A model generated the notes under the pieces. It was not told the DNA's origin and ran no database searches. It saw only the letters and a program-made list of their open reading frames with translations. From Actinomadura spongiicola (lineage in GTDB: Bacteria > Actinomycetota > Actinomycetes > Streptosporangiales > Streptosporangiaceae): a stretch of DNA of 64,000 nt. The stretch is from contig NZ_QVNQ01000006.1 in assembly GCF_003432485.1 (NCBI RefSeq), forward strand, positions 248,001 to 312,000. Reading direction: 5' to 3'. How positions within the stretch are numbered: position 1 is the stretch's first letter; each line of letters opens with the position of its first letter. Made by a program: the position numbers and the translations under genes. Positions 1 through 7,609 of the stretch are shown in pieces.

Positions 1-235
1 GGTGGATCGGGAACGTGCCCTGGGCGAACGGCGCGTCCGGTCGCGCCCCGGCCGGAGTGGACGCGGCGCGCAGGACGTCGGTCTCGCCCAGGACGGCGAC
101 CCGTGGAACCACCCGCAGGTCAGACCGGCTCGCCCGGTCCAGCAGGAACTCCTCTACCCGCGCCCTGTCCCGCTCCCGCGGTGAGGAGGCACCGGCCGTC
201 CTCGGATCGGTCCTCGCCACGGTGGCTGTGTTCAC
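1..235 (-). CDS. Partial unidentified protein, N-terminus only
   Basis: An open frame enters from the left edge on the minus strand, so only about 78 N-terminal codons are visible. The proposed start is a GTG at 233-235, preceded by a GAAGGGA-like ribosome site about 6 bases upstream. The peptide begins MNTATVARTDPRTAG and contains a charged helix-like stretch (RARVEEFLLDRASR) and then RVVPRVAVLGETDVLR. I do not recognise the family. It lies downstream of, and in the same direction as, the five precursor genes, so it may belong to the same RiPP cluster as a modification, transport or regulatory gene. The open frame plus good start support it as real; the function is unknown. Confidence 0.5.
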   Translation of the reverse strand, partial: MNTATVARTDPRTAGASSPRERDRARVEEFLLDRASRSDLRVVPRVAVLGETDVLRAASTPAGARPDAPFAQGTFPIH

Positions 236-336
236 ATCGGTCCCTTCTCCGGCGTGCCGGCGCGTGGCGGGCGGACCGCTGGTCGGCGGCCCGCCCTGGA
301 GTAATCACACGCAGTAGTGCTCACGTGCAGTAGTAC

Positions 337-552
337 TCAGGCGCAGCTCGCGGTGCTGGTACAGCTGGTCGTGCTACTGCTCGTGCTGGTACTGCTGGTG
401 CTCGACCCGGTGCTGGTGCTGCAGTCACAACTCGTCCAGCCCAGCAGATCCTCGGTCGCCTCGACATGGTCGCGGATCTCGAACGTCTCGGCTTCGAGCG
501 TCGCCATTCCGCTACGCAGATCCGACAGGCGGTCGTCGCCCGTACGTGCCAT
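337..552 (-). CDS. RiPP precursor peptide E (thiopeptide/LAP type), long core
   Basis: A 71-residue precursor starting MARTGDDRLSD. The leader holds the family motif LEAETFEIRDH at residues 19-29. A Gly-Trp at 38-39 introduces a Cys/Ser/Thr-rich tail of about 33 residues that begins WTSCDCSTSTG. The last 14 residues (SSSTTSCTSTASCA) are identical to those of precursors C and D. The core is about 10 residues longer than the others and is the only one with Trp and Asp near its start. The start is ATG at 550-552, 13 bases after the stop of precursor D, with a GGTGG-like ribosome site, so translation may be coupled. Cys would be expected to become azoles and Ser/Thr dehydroamino acids, from the enzymes encoded to the right; this is inferred from family knowledge. 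Confidence 0.85.
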   Translation of the reverse strand: MARTGDDRLSDLRSGMATLEAETFEIRDHVEATEDLLGWTSCDCSTSTGSSTSSTSTSSSTTSCTSTASCA

Positions 553-565
553 GGCACACCACCGC

Positions 566-739
566 CTACGCGCAGCTGGCGGTGCTGGTGCAGCTGGTCG
601 TGCTGCTGCTACAGCTACAACTGCTGGTGCTGCACCCGCCAGCCAGCATCTCGGGGGCGTCCTCGTAGTCGAGGACCTCGAAGGTCTCCGCCTCAAGCAG
701 CTCGAAGTCGCTGCGCAGATCGGTGAGCTTGGTGTCCAT
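566..739 (-). CDS. RiPP precursor peptide D (thiopeptide/LAP type)
   Basis: A 57-residue precursor starting MDTKLTDLRSDFELL, with leader motif LEAETFEVLDY and a Gly-Gly before the core. The core begins GCSTSSCSCSSST and ends SCTSTASCA. It differs from precursor C at only four residues (T/A in the leader, V/I, G/D before the core, C/T in the core). The ATG at 737-739 sits 8 bases behind GGAG, which decides against the in-frame ATG six bases upstream. The upstream spacer is nearly identical to that of gene C, so gene plus spacer were copied as a unit. Confidence 0.88.
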   Translation of the reverse strand: MDTKLTDLRSDFELLEAETFEVLDYEDAPEMLAGGCSTSSCSCSSSTTSCTSTASCA

Positions 740-782
740 CCGCATCACTCCTTTCCGTGCCGTTCGTTCGGGCTCTGCCCGG

Positions 783-956
783 TCACGCGCAGCTGGCAGT
801 GCTGGTGCAACTGGTCGTGCTGCTGCTGGTGCTGCAACTGCTGGTGCTGCACCCGTCGGCCAGCATCTCGGGAGCGTCCTCGTAGTCGAGGATCTCGAAG
901 GTCTCCGCCTCAAGCAGCTCGAAGTCGCTGCGCAGATCGGCGAGCTTGGTGTCCAT
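783..956 (-). CDS. RiPP precursor peptide C (thiopeptide/LAP type)
   Basis: A 57-residue precursor starting MDTKLADLRSDFELL, with leader motif LEAETFEILDY, then DAPEMLADG and a core beginning CSTSSCSTSSSTT and ending SCTSTASCA. The ATG at 954-956 lies 8 bases from GGAG. Upstream in-frame GTG and ATG codons (963-965, 960-962) lie too close to that site to be preferred. It is third in the row of five precursors and a near duplicate of precursor D. The absence of charged residues and the density of Cys/Ser/Thr in the core are typical of thiazolylpeptide precursors. Confidence 0.88.
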   Translation of the reverse strand: MDTKLADLRSDFELLEAETFEILDYEDAPEMLADGCSTSSCSTSSSTTSCTSTASCA

Positions 957-995
957 CCGCATCACTCCTTTCCGTGCCGTTCGTCCGCTGCCCGG

Positions 996-1172
996 TCACG
1001 AACAGCTGGTGCTGCTACTACTGCTGCAGCTACTGGTGGTGCTGGTGCAGCTCGTGGTCCCGGCGACCTCGTCCATCACCTCGACATAGTCGGTGATCTG
1101 GAACGTCTCGGTCTCCAGCAGTTCGAGCTCCTCCCGCAGGGCGGAGATCGTGCCGGTGTTGTTCTCGTTCAT
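996..1172 (-). CDS. RiPP precursor peptide B (thiopeptide/LAP type)
   Basis: A 58-residue precursor starting MNENNTGTISALREELELL. The leader motif is LETETFQITDY, the most divergent of the five. An AG at the end of the leader precedes the core, which begins TTSCTSTTSSC and ends SSTSCS. The ATG at 1170-1172 follows the stop of precursor A by 11 bases. The ribosome site GGAG lies directly behind that stop, so the two are probably translated from one message. The core shares its first 11 residues with precursor A but has one Cys fewer at the end. Confidence 0.88.
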   Translation of the reverse strand: MNENNTGTISALREELELLETETFQITDYVEVMDEVAGTTSCTSTTSSCSSSSSTSCS

Positions 1173-1183
1173 GGCGGCTCCGT

Positions 1184-1366
1184 CTAGTCGCAGCAGCTTG
1201 TGCCGCTGCTGCTGGTGCAGCTGCTGGTGGTGCTGGTGCAGCTGGTGGTGCCGGCCAACTCCTCCACGCCCTCGGTGTGGTCGTGGATCTCGAAGGTCTC
1301 GGCCTCCAGCAGGTCCAGCCCGTCCTTGAACTCCGACAGCGCCGGAGCCGTTCCGTCTTTGCGCAT
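1184..1366 (-). CDS. RiPP precursor peptide A (thiopeptide/LAP type), first of five
   Basis: A 60-residue precursor starting MRKDGTAPALSEFKDGLDLL, with leader motif LEAETFEIHDH followed by TEGVEELAG. The core begins TTSCTSTTSSC and ends TSSSGTSCCD. The ATG at 1364-1366 has AAAGGA about 8 bases upstream. It is the promoter-proximal gene of the precursor row, facing away from the modification operon across a 218-base intergenic region. The C-terminal CCD is unusual; the other four end in Ser or Ala. Leader and core assignment follows the thiazolylpeptide precursor family; the exact cleavage site is not visible. Confidence 0.88.
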   Translation of the reverse strand: MRKDGTAPALSEFKDGLDLLEAETFEIHDHTEGVEELAGTTSCTSTTSSCTSSSGTSCCD

Positions 1367-1584
1367 GGTCGATCCTTTCTCTCGAGTGGGGCAACCCTTT
1401 CGAAGCATGGCAGTGACCGGTCTCAGTGCCGGACTACCACGCTCACAGATCACTGTCAGACCGCTATCAGATCGCTGTATTCGACGCCGCGGCGGTCGAC
1501 GACGAATTTCCGGTGCTGTTCTACTTGGCAGCGCGGATTCGGTTTTCGCGGTGAATAAAAGCCCGTGAAGAATGGAGGCCCGTT
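1367..1584. promoter_or_regulatory. Divergent promoter region between precursors and modification operon
   Basis: This 218-base region is less GC-rich than its flanks and separates the precursor row (minus) from the ABC/modification operon (plus). It must hold both promoters. No convincing paired -35/-10 is visible: a TTGGCA at 1525-1530 and an AT-rich GAATAAAA at 1553-1560 are too far apart for a standard spacer. The plus-strand gene has GGAGG at 1573-1577. Confidence 0.5.
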
Positions 1585-2478
1585 ATGGCCGAGACGCTGG
1601 CGCGCGCCGTCGCGGCGACCCGCCGGTACGGCGGGATCGTGGCCGTCGACCAGGTGTCGGTGGAGATTCGCGCGGGCGAGCTGGTCGGCCTGCTGGGACC
1701 CAACGGCGCCGGTAAGACGACGCTGATCAACATGCTGATCGGGCTGCGCCGCCCCACCTCGGGGACCGTGGAGCTGTTCGGCGGCGATCCGCGTTCCCCG
1801 GCCAGCCGGCGGGCCATCGGCGTGACCCCGCAGGAGACCGGCCTGCCCGCGACGCTGCGGGTCGCCGAGTGCGTCGACTTCGTCGCCGCGCACTATCCCG
1901 ATCCGGTGGACCGTGACGAGCTGCTCGGCCGCCTCGGGCTGGACGGCTTGCAGCGCCGCCAGACCGGCGGCCTGTCGGGCGGGCAGCAGCGGCGGCTCGC
2001 GGTGGCGCTGGCGTTCGTCGGCCGTCCCCGGCTGGTGGTGCTCGACGAGCCGACGACCGGGCTGGACGTCGAGGCCCGGCACGCCCTCTGGCAGGGCATC
2101 AGGGACTACCACGCCGACGGCGGGACCGTCCTGCTCACCAGCCACTACCTGGAGGAGATCGAGGCCCTCGCCGAGCGGGTCATCGTGATGGGGGACGGCA
2201 CGATTCTCACCGACGGCTCGCTGGAGTCGGTGCGCGGCATGGTCGGCATCCGCCGCGTGAGCCTGCGGATCGACACCGTCCCCCCACTCGACGGGCTCCT
2301 CGGCGTGGAGCGCGAAGGCGACCGCACCAACCTGCTCACCCGGGACGCCGACCGGCTCGTCCGCGACCTGGTCGCCGCCGGGGCGGTGTTCTCCGACCTG
2401 GAGATCCGGACGACCTCGCTGGAAGAGGCGTTCCTGTCCATCACCACCGCCGGCGACGCCGACGCCGCCGCGGTCTGA
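1585..2478 (+). CDS. ABC transporter ATP-binding protein, RiPP export or immunity
   Basis: A 297-residue ATPase of the DrrA/CcmA type. Walker A is GPNGAGKTT at residues 38-46, the Q-loop is in TPQETGLP near 81-88, the signature is LSGGQQRR at 130-137, Walker B is LVVLDEP at 150-156 and the switch His is H187 (TSHYLEE). The ATG has GGAGG 7 bases upstream. A TGA and 25 bases separate it from the permease gene, so the two form one exporter. As the first genes of the operon they probably export the mature peptide or give self-protection. This is inferred from position and family. Confidence 0.93.
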   Translation: MAETLARAVAATRRYGGIVAVDQVSVEIRAGELVGLLGPNGAGKTTLINMLIGLRRPTSGTVELFGGDPRSPASRRAIGVTPQETGLPATLRVAECVDFVAAHYPDPVDRDELLGRLGLDGLQRRQTGGLSGGQQRRLAVALAFVGRPRLVVLDEPTTGLDVEARHALWQGIRDYHADGGTVLLTSHYLEEIEALAERVIVMGDGTILTDGSLESVRGMVGIRRVSLRIDTVPPLDGLLGVEREGDRTNLLTRDADRLVRDLVAAGAVFSDLEIRTTSLEEAFLSITTAGDADAAAV

Positions 2479-2503
2479 GCGCCGCCGACGAGGGAGCGAG
2501 TTC

Positions 2504-3244
2504 ATGCTGCAACTGGTGGCCACGCACGCCAAGTACCAGATCTTGGAGACGGTGCGGATCCCGATCGCCGTCATCGGCAACGTGTTCTTCCCGGTGGCGG
2601 TGATGCTGTTCTTCGTCGTGCCGTTCACCCGGGACGATCCCGCGGAAGCGACCCAGGCCACGGCCTCGGTGGTGACGTTCGCCCTCATGATGAGCTTCCT
2701 GTTCACCTACGGGGTGGGGGTCGCGGAGGACCGCGGGAAGCCGTGGGACTCCTACACCCGCACCCTGCCCGCCGGGTCCGCCCCGCGGTTCGCCGGCCGC
2801 ATCCTGTCCGGGTTCACGTTCATGGCGCTGTCGCTGGTCTCGGTGGTGGTGGTCGCCGCCATCGGCACCCCGGCCACGTTGTCGCCCGCCGAACTGGCCG
2901 CGGCGCTCGGCGCGCTGGTCGTCGCGGCGATTCCGTTCGCCCTGCTGGGACTGGCGATCGGCTACTCGATGCCGTTCAAGGCGGCGCTGGCGTTCACCCA
3001 GATCGTGTTCTTCCCGCTCGCCTTCGGCGGAGGCCTGCTCGGCCCGCCGGGCGACGGCCCCGGGTTCGTGGAGACCGTGGCGCCGTACCTGCCGACCCGC
3101 GGAGCGGTGGAGCTGGTGTGGGCCGCGGTGGGCGACTACGAGATCAACCCCACGGCGATGGTCATGCTCGGCCTCTGGATCGCGGGCACCGGTGCCCTGG
3201 CGATCTGGGCCTACCGGCGGGACGAGGGGCGCCGGTTCAGCTGA
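2504..3244 (+). CDS. ABC-2 type transporter permease
   Basis: A 246-residue membrane protein with about six hydrophobic segments, starting MLQLVATHAKYQILE; the first transmembrane segment is near residues 22-42. It is the usual partner of DrrA-type ATPases and has the length of the DrrB/ABC-2 family. The ATG follows GAGGGAG with a normal spacing. With the preceding ATPase it makes a complete small-molecule or peptide exporter, placed before the modification enzymes. Confidence 0.9.
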   Translation: MLQLVATHAKYQILETVRIPIAVIGNVFFPVAVMLFFVVPFTRDDPAEATQATASVVTFALMMSFLFTYGVGVAEDRGKPWDSYTRTLPAGSAPRFAGRILSGFTFMALSLVSVVVVAAIGTPATLSPAELAAALGALVVAAIPFALLGLAIGYSMPFKAALAFTQIVFFPLAFGGGLLGPPGDGPGFVETVAPYLPTRGAVELVWAAVGDYEINPTAMVMLGLWIAGTGALAIWAYRRDEGRRFS

Positions 3245-3294
3245 GGCACGCCGGTCCGCCGGCGTCGGTTCGAAATGGCAAGGAGGCCACGGCA

Positions 3295-5601
3295 GTGGAG
3301 ACCACGACGGTCAATGGAGAGAACGCTCGGGCGGCGGACGCCGGCGCCGACGCGGAAGTAAAAGGCGAAGATCTTTCGGATATGCGTCCCCGGCTTCGTC
3401 ACGACGTATTGTTCGCCGACACCGGTAGCGGTGTCCTGTTCCGCAACAGCGAAAACGGATTCATCGTGCAGGGGCGGACCGCGTACCGTTTCGCCGCGAT
3501 GTTGGCGCCGCATCTCACCGGCCACAATTCCGTGCGGGAACTCTCCGCCGGGTTGAGTTCGGCGCAGCGCACGATGGTCCTCGACTTCGTGCGCGCACTG
3601 CTCGACCGCGGCTTCGTCCGGGACAGCCGTCCGTCCGGCGCGTCGACGCTGCCGGAGCCCGTCGCGCGGCACTTCCGGTCGCAGCTCGACTACGTCGAGC
3701 ACTACGTGGACGACGCGGCGGGAAGGTTCGCCGCGTTCCGCAACGCCGACGTCCTGGTCCTCGGCACCGACCAGGTGGCGGAGGCGGCCACGCTGAGCCT
3801 GCTGCGCAACGGGCTGCGCACGGTGCACACGGTGCTGGACGAGCCGGCGGCCGGAGCGGTGCGCGCGGAGGCCGCGCGGCTCACCGAGCAGGGCTGCGAG
3901 GCCGAGGTCCGGTCGGTGGCCGTGCAGGACCTCGATCCGGTCAGGTACGACCTCGTGATCGCCTGCGGCCTGGGCGCCGACGCCGGAACGGTCCTGCGGA
4001 CCGTGCGGGCGCCGCGGCGGGGGATCGTGCTGCCCGCGACGTCCGTCGGAGACCTCCTGGTCGCCGGTCCGCTGCTGCGCCCCGGCACCACACCCTGCTG
4101 GACGTGCGCCCTGCTGCGGCTCGGCGACAACGAGGACCCGGCCGCGATCGCGGAACTGTGGCGCGGGATGACGCTGCGCGGCGCCGGACCCGACCGTCCG
4201 AGCCCCCGCCCGCCGGTCGCGGCGATGTTCGGCACGATGCTCGGCTACGAGGCGTTCCGGACGCTGACCGGATGCCTGCCGGCCGAGACCGAGGGCGCCG
4301 TCATCGTCCAGGACCGGCTGACCCTGGAGACGGCGCGCGATCCGCTGCTCCCGCATCCCGGCTGCCCCGACTGCGGCCCCGGCGAGGCGGAGATCGTGGC
4401 GGACGGGCACGCCCGGGTGCTGCACGCCGCCACGGGCGACCTTGAGCCGGAGCGGCCCGAGCCGCGGCGTCCCGACCCGGAGAGCCCCGATCCGGAACGG
4501 CCGCTGGCGGCCTCCGAGGCGACGGTCACCCCGGAGACGCTCAGGGACGAACTGATCGCGATCCAGGACCTGCTGTCGGAGCACGTCGGGGTGTTCGGCG
4601 CGTTCGACGACTCGGCGCTCGACCAGTCGCCGCTGAAGGTGACGCGGCTGCGGGCGGGGTCCACGGCCGACCCGGCGGCGCCCGCCCGCCTGATCGCCGC
4701 CGCCGACCTGCACTACGTGCCGCGGGCCCGGACCCGGGCGATGCTGGCCGCCGCGCTCGCCTACGTCGCCCGGAGCGGACCCGGCGCCTGGGCCGCCCCG
4801 CTGGACCGCCCGGGTTCCGATGCCGTCCCCCTCGACCGGCTCGTCACCTGGACCGGCCGTGCCGCCGGTGACCGCGACGCGGGCGGCCCGTGGCTGGCGG
4901 CGACGTCCCTGCTGGACGGCTCGCCCCGGCACGTCCCGGCCGCCGCCGTCCACCCGTTCTCCCCGGCCAACGCCGCCCTGCACGTCGAACCCGCCGCCGC
5001 GGGCGACGGCGCCGGAACCGGCGAGGCCGAGGCGATCCGGCAGGGGCTGCTGTCCGCGCTGGCCTACGAGGCGCTCCGGGAGGCCGCCACGGGCGCCGTC
5101 GCCGAGACGATCGACGTGACGGCGGCACCGGACGGATCGGAGATCGACTTCCTGGTCCGCACGGCACGGAACCTGGAACTGACGGTCGAGTTGGTCGACC
5201 TCGCCCCCGGGCGGCCCGCCCACCTGGTGCTGGCCCGGACGACCGGCGACGACCCGGACGACGGCCACGAGCCGGTGCCGTGGGCCGTGGGCGCCGCGCT
5301 GTCCCGCGACGCGGCGGTGACCATCGCGCTCCGCGACCTGATCGCGGCCGAGCAGCTGCGGCGGGCGCTCGGCGAGACGGACGCCGTGGACTTCGGCGAC
5401 CCGCTGTTCCCCGCGCTGGATCCACGGGCGATCCGCTCCGGGGCACCCGGGACGTCCCGTCCGGAGACGACCGTGGCCGCCCTGCTGGACGACCTGCGCG
5501 CCCGCGACCTGGACGCGCTCGTCGTGCCCACCACCACGTCCGACCTGCTCCGGCACGGGCATCTCGTCACGGTGCGGGTGCTGCTGGCCCGGGGACGGTG
5601 A
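3295..5601 (+). CDS. Ocin-ThiF-type F protein, azoline cyclodehydratase partner
   Basis: A 768-residue protein. The N-terminal ~110 residues (MRPRLRHDVLFADTGSGVLF onward) resemble a RiPP recognition element of the leader-binding type. A ThiF/E1-like middle domain follows, with paired cysteines C268-W-T-C271 and C357-P-D-C360, which would hold a zinc ion. The C-terminal 300 residues resemble a second substrate-binding half. In thiopeptide and hexazole pathways such F proteins bind the leader and present the core to the YcaO enzyme. The GTG at 3295 is chosen because AAGGAGG lies 8 bases upstream. An open frame continues further left, but it overlaps the permease gene. The YcaO gene begins 2 bases after its stop. 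Confidence 0.88.
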   Translation: METTTVNGENARAADAGADAEVKGEDLSDMRPRLRHDVLFADTGSGVLFRNSENGFIVQGRTAYRFAAMLAPHLTGHNSVRELSAGLSSAQRTMVLDFVRALLDRGFVRDSRPSGASTLPEPVARHFRSQLDYVEHYVDDAAGRFAAFRNADVLVLGTDQVAEAATLSLLRNGLRTVHTVLDEPAAGAVRAEAARLTEQGCEAEVRSVAVQDLDPVRYDLVIACGLGADAGTVLRTVRAPRRGIVLPATSVGDLLVAGPLLRPGTTPCWTCALLRLGDNEDPAAIAELWRGMTLRGAGPDRPSPRPPVAAMFGTMLGYEAFRTLTGCLPAETEGAVIVQDRLTLETARDPLLPHPGCPDCGPGEAEIVADGHARVLHAATGDLEPERPEPRRPDPESPDPERPLAASEATVTPETLRDELIAIQDLLSEHVGVFGAFDDSALDQSPLKVTRLRAGSTADPAAPARLIAAADLHYVPRARTRAMLAAALAYVARSGPGAWAAPLDRPGSDAVPLDRLVTWTGRAAGDRDAGGPWLAATSLLDGSPRHVPAAAVHPFSPANAALHVEPAAAGDGAGTGEAEAIRQGLLSALAYEALREAATGAVAETIDVTAAPDGSEIDFLVRTARNLELTVELVDLAPGRPAHLVLARTTGDDPDDGHEPVPWAVGAALSRDAAVTIALRDLIAAEQLRRALGETDAVDFGDPLFPALDPRAIRSGAPGTSRPETTVAALLDDLRARDLDALVVPTTTSDLLRHGHLVTVRVLLARGR

Positions 5602-5603
5602 CG

Positions 5604-7583
5604 ATGGCTGCGATCGCGGACCGGCAGGTCCGGCCGAACCGGCATGGCCAGGAGGGCCGCCCGGAAAAGCCGCCCCTGGAGGACTCCCGGCAACGGGCGC
5701 ACGACCGCCTGCGCGCTCTCGTCGGCGCGGACGGGCCGCAGATCCACGTGACCTGGCTCGGAATCGTGGACGCGCTGGCGCGGCCCACGCCCCTCCCCCC
5801 GGACGCCGTTCCGGGGACGGCGCTGGTCCCCGTCCACCTGCACGATGACAAGGCCGTCGTCGGACCGTACGCGACCGTGCTGGAGGGCGGGCGCTGGACC
5901 CGCTCGTGCCCCAACTGTCTGGCGCGGCGGTGGCAGGCCATCCGCTCCACCGACGAACGCGACGTCCTGGAGTTCGGTGCCCCGGTGCGGGCCGTCGGCG
6001 AGTCCCCGTATCTGCACGAGTTCGCGCTCGAACGCGTGGCGCGGGTCGCGTGCGCCCTGGCCGCGGAACGTCCGACCGACTTCGCCGGGCACCCCTACGT
6101 CTACGAGGTCGACCTCGTCTCGGCGCAGACCAGGCGCTTCCCGCTGCTCGCCGACTCGGGCTGCCCGCTGTGCGGCGACCGGCCGGCGGACGGCCCGGAG
6201 CGGACCGCCGAAGACCTGCGCTCCCGGCCCAAGCGCACCCCGGACGCCTTCCGCAGCAAGGCGCCCGACGCGTACGGCCTGTCGGTGGACGCCTACGTCA
6301 ACCCCGTCTGCGGTGCCCTCGGACCGCAGGTGCGGCACCGCTTCGAATGCAGCACCACCGCTCCGGCGATCGGGCACATGGCCGTGCGCGGTCAGGGCTA
6401 CATGCACGACTCCTTCTGGGGAGGGCACGCGTACAACTTCGACGAGAGCGTGCTTCTGGGCGTCCTGGAAGGTCTGGAACGGCATGCGGGCATGCGCCCG
6501 CGTTCCGTGACCACGGCCGTCGTCGACTCCTACGAGAACGTCAAGGACGACGCGGTCGACCCGCTGGAATGCGGGGTCTACGCCGACGGCTTCTACGAGG
6601 GCAACGACTACTTCGTCCGGTACACCCCGCAACTGAAGATCCCGTGGGTGTGGGGACGTTCGCTGCGCGACGACCGGCCCGTCCTGGTACCGGAGATCGT
6701 GACGTACTACCACGTGCACGATCCGGTGAACAAATACCTCCAGGAGTGCTCCAACGGCTGCGCCACCGGCTCCTGCATGGAGGAGGCGATCCTCTACGGG
6801 CTGCTGGAGCTGATCGAACGCGACGCCTACGTCCTCAGCTGGTACGGCAAGGCCCGGCTGCCGGAGATCGCCACCGAGTCGCTGACCGACACACGGTCCC
6901 GGATGCTGATCGACCGGATCGCCCTGGGCGGCTACGACGTGCGGCTGTTCGACACCCGCATCGAGTTCCCCGTCCCCGTCGTCACGGCGGTCGGGGTACG
7001 GCGGGACGGCGGCATGGGAACGTTCTGCGTCGGCGCCGGAACGAGCCTGGACCCCGAGGCCGCAGTGAAGTCGGCGCTGGGCGAGATCGCCAACACGATC
7101 CCCGGGTTCGACCTGCACTCGGCCGCCGACGCCGGCCGGCTGCGCGCCATGGCCGCGGACTTCTCCCTGGTGGAGACGCTGGCCGACCATCCGAGCCTGT
7201 TCGGGCTGCCGGAGATGGCCCGGCACGTGGACTTCCTGCTCGACCGTCCCGAGCCGCGGCCGATGGCGGAGATCTACCGCGACTGGTCCGACTCGCGCCC
7301 CTACCATCTCGACCTGCTCGACGACCTGCGCTACCTGACGGGCACGGTGACCGGGGCGGGCTTCGACGTCATCGTCGTCGACCACACCTCGCCGGAGCAG
7401 CGCGACGCCGGGGTGCGCGGCGCGGGCGTCATCGTCCCCGGGCTGTTGCCGATCGACTTCGGCTGGGGACGGCAGCGCGTCCTGCACATGCCCCGGACGC
7501 GCACCGCGTTCCGCCGCGCGGGCCTGCGGACCACCGAACTCGACGACTCCGAGCTGCACCTGGTGCCGCACCCGTTCCCGTGA
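5604..7583 (+). CDS. YcaO-domain cyclodehydratase (azoline formation)
   Basis: A 659-residue protein that cyclises Cys (and possibly Ser/Thr) of the core peptides to azolines using ATP. The N-terminal ~200 residues carry C102-P-N-C105 and C187-P-L-C190, likely a zinc site of the C-protein-like domain. The YcaO domain follows, with NGCATGSCMEEAI around 384-396 and LLELIERDAY around 402-411, the ATP/Mg-binding region. The protein ends PHPFP, matching the C-terminal PxPxP motif of YcaO cyclodehydratases. The ATG lies 2 bases after the F-protein stop, so the two are translationally coupled. Confidence 0.93.
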   Translation: MAAIADRQVRPNRHGQEGRPEKPPLEDSRQRAHDRLRALVGADGPQIHVTWLGIVDALARPTPLPPDAVPGTALVPVHLHDDKAVVGPYATVLEGGRWTRSCPNCLARRWQAIRSTDERDVLEFGAPVRAVGESPYLHEFALERVARVACALAAERPTDFAGHPYVYEVDLVSAQTRRFPLLADSGCPLCGDRPADGPERTAEDLRSRPKRTPDAFRSKAPDAYGLSVDAYVNPVCGALGPQVRHRFECSTTAPAIGHMAVRGQGYMHDSFWGGHAYNFDESVLLGVLEGLERHAGMRPRSVTTAVVDSYENVKDDAVDPLECGVYADGFYEGNDYFVRYTPQLKIPWVWGRSLRDDRPVLVPEIVTYYHVHDPVNKYLQECSNGCATGSCMEEAILYGLLELIERDAYVLSWYGKARLPEIATESLTDTRSRMLIDRIALGGYDVRLFDTRIEFPVPVVTAVGVRRDGGMGTFCVGAGTSLDPEAAVKSALGEIANTIPGFDLHSAADAGRLRAMAADFSLVETLADHPSLFGLPEMARHVDFLLDRPEPRPMAEIYRDWSDSRPYHLDLLDDLRYLTGTVTGAGFDVIVVDHTSPEQRDAGVRGAGVIVPGLLPIDFGWGRQRVLHMPRTRTAFRRAGLRTTELDDSELHLVPHPFP

Positions 7584-7609
7584 CCACCGGCCAGCGAAAT
7601 GAGAACCCG

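Larger units (their letters stand above)
566..998 (-). repeat. Tandem duplication of a precursor gene with its spacer
   Basis: Two adjacent units, about 566-782 and 783-998, are nearly identical across the whole coding region, the ribosome site and most of the spacer; the shared spacer carries CGGCACGGAAAGGAGTGATG. The units are about 217 and 213 bases long and end in different stop codons (TAG and TGA). The high nucleotide identity, including silent positions, points to a recent duplication. Confidence 0.85.

Noticed and set aside
1367..1584. Standard -35/-10 promoter for the precursor and modification operons
   Set aside because: Candidate hexamers are too far apart or too weak to call; recorded only as an intergenic regulatory region.
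3211..7571. Long minus-strand open frames (over 780 codons each) opposite the F protein and YcaO genes
   Set aside because: They have no family motifs, are rich in Arg/Gly/Pro as expected from reading a GC-rich gene backwards, and lie opposite genes with clear motifs.
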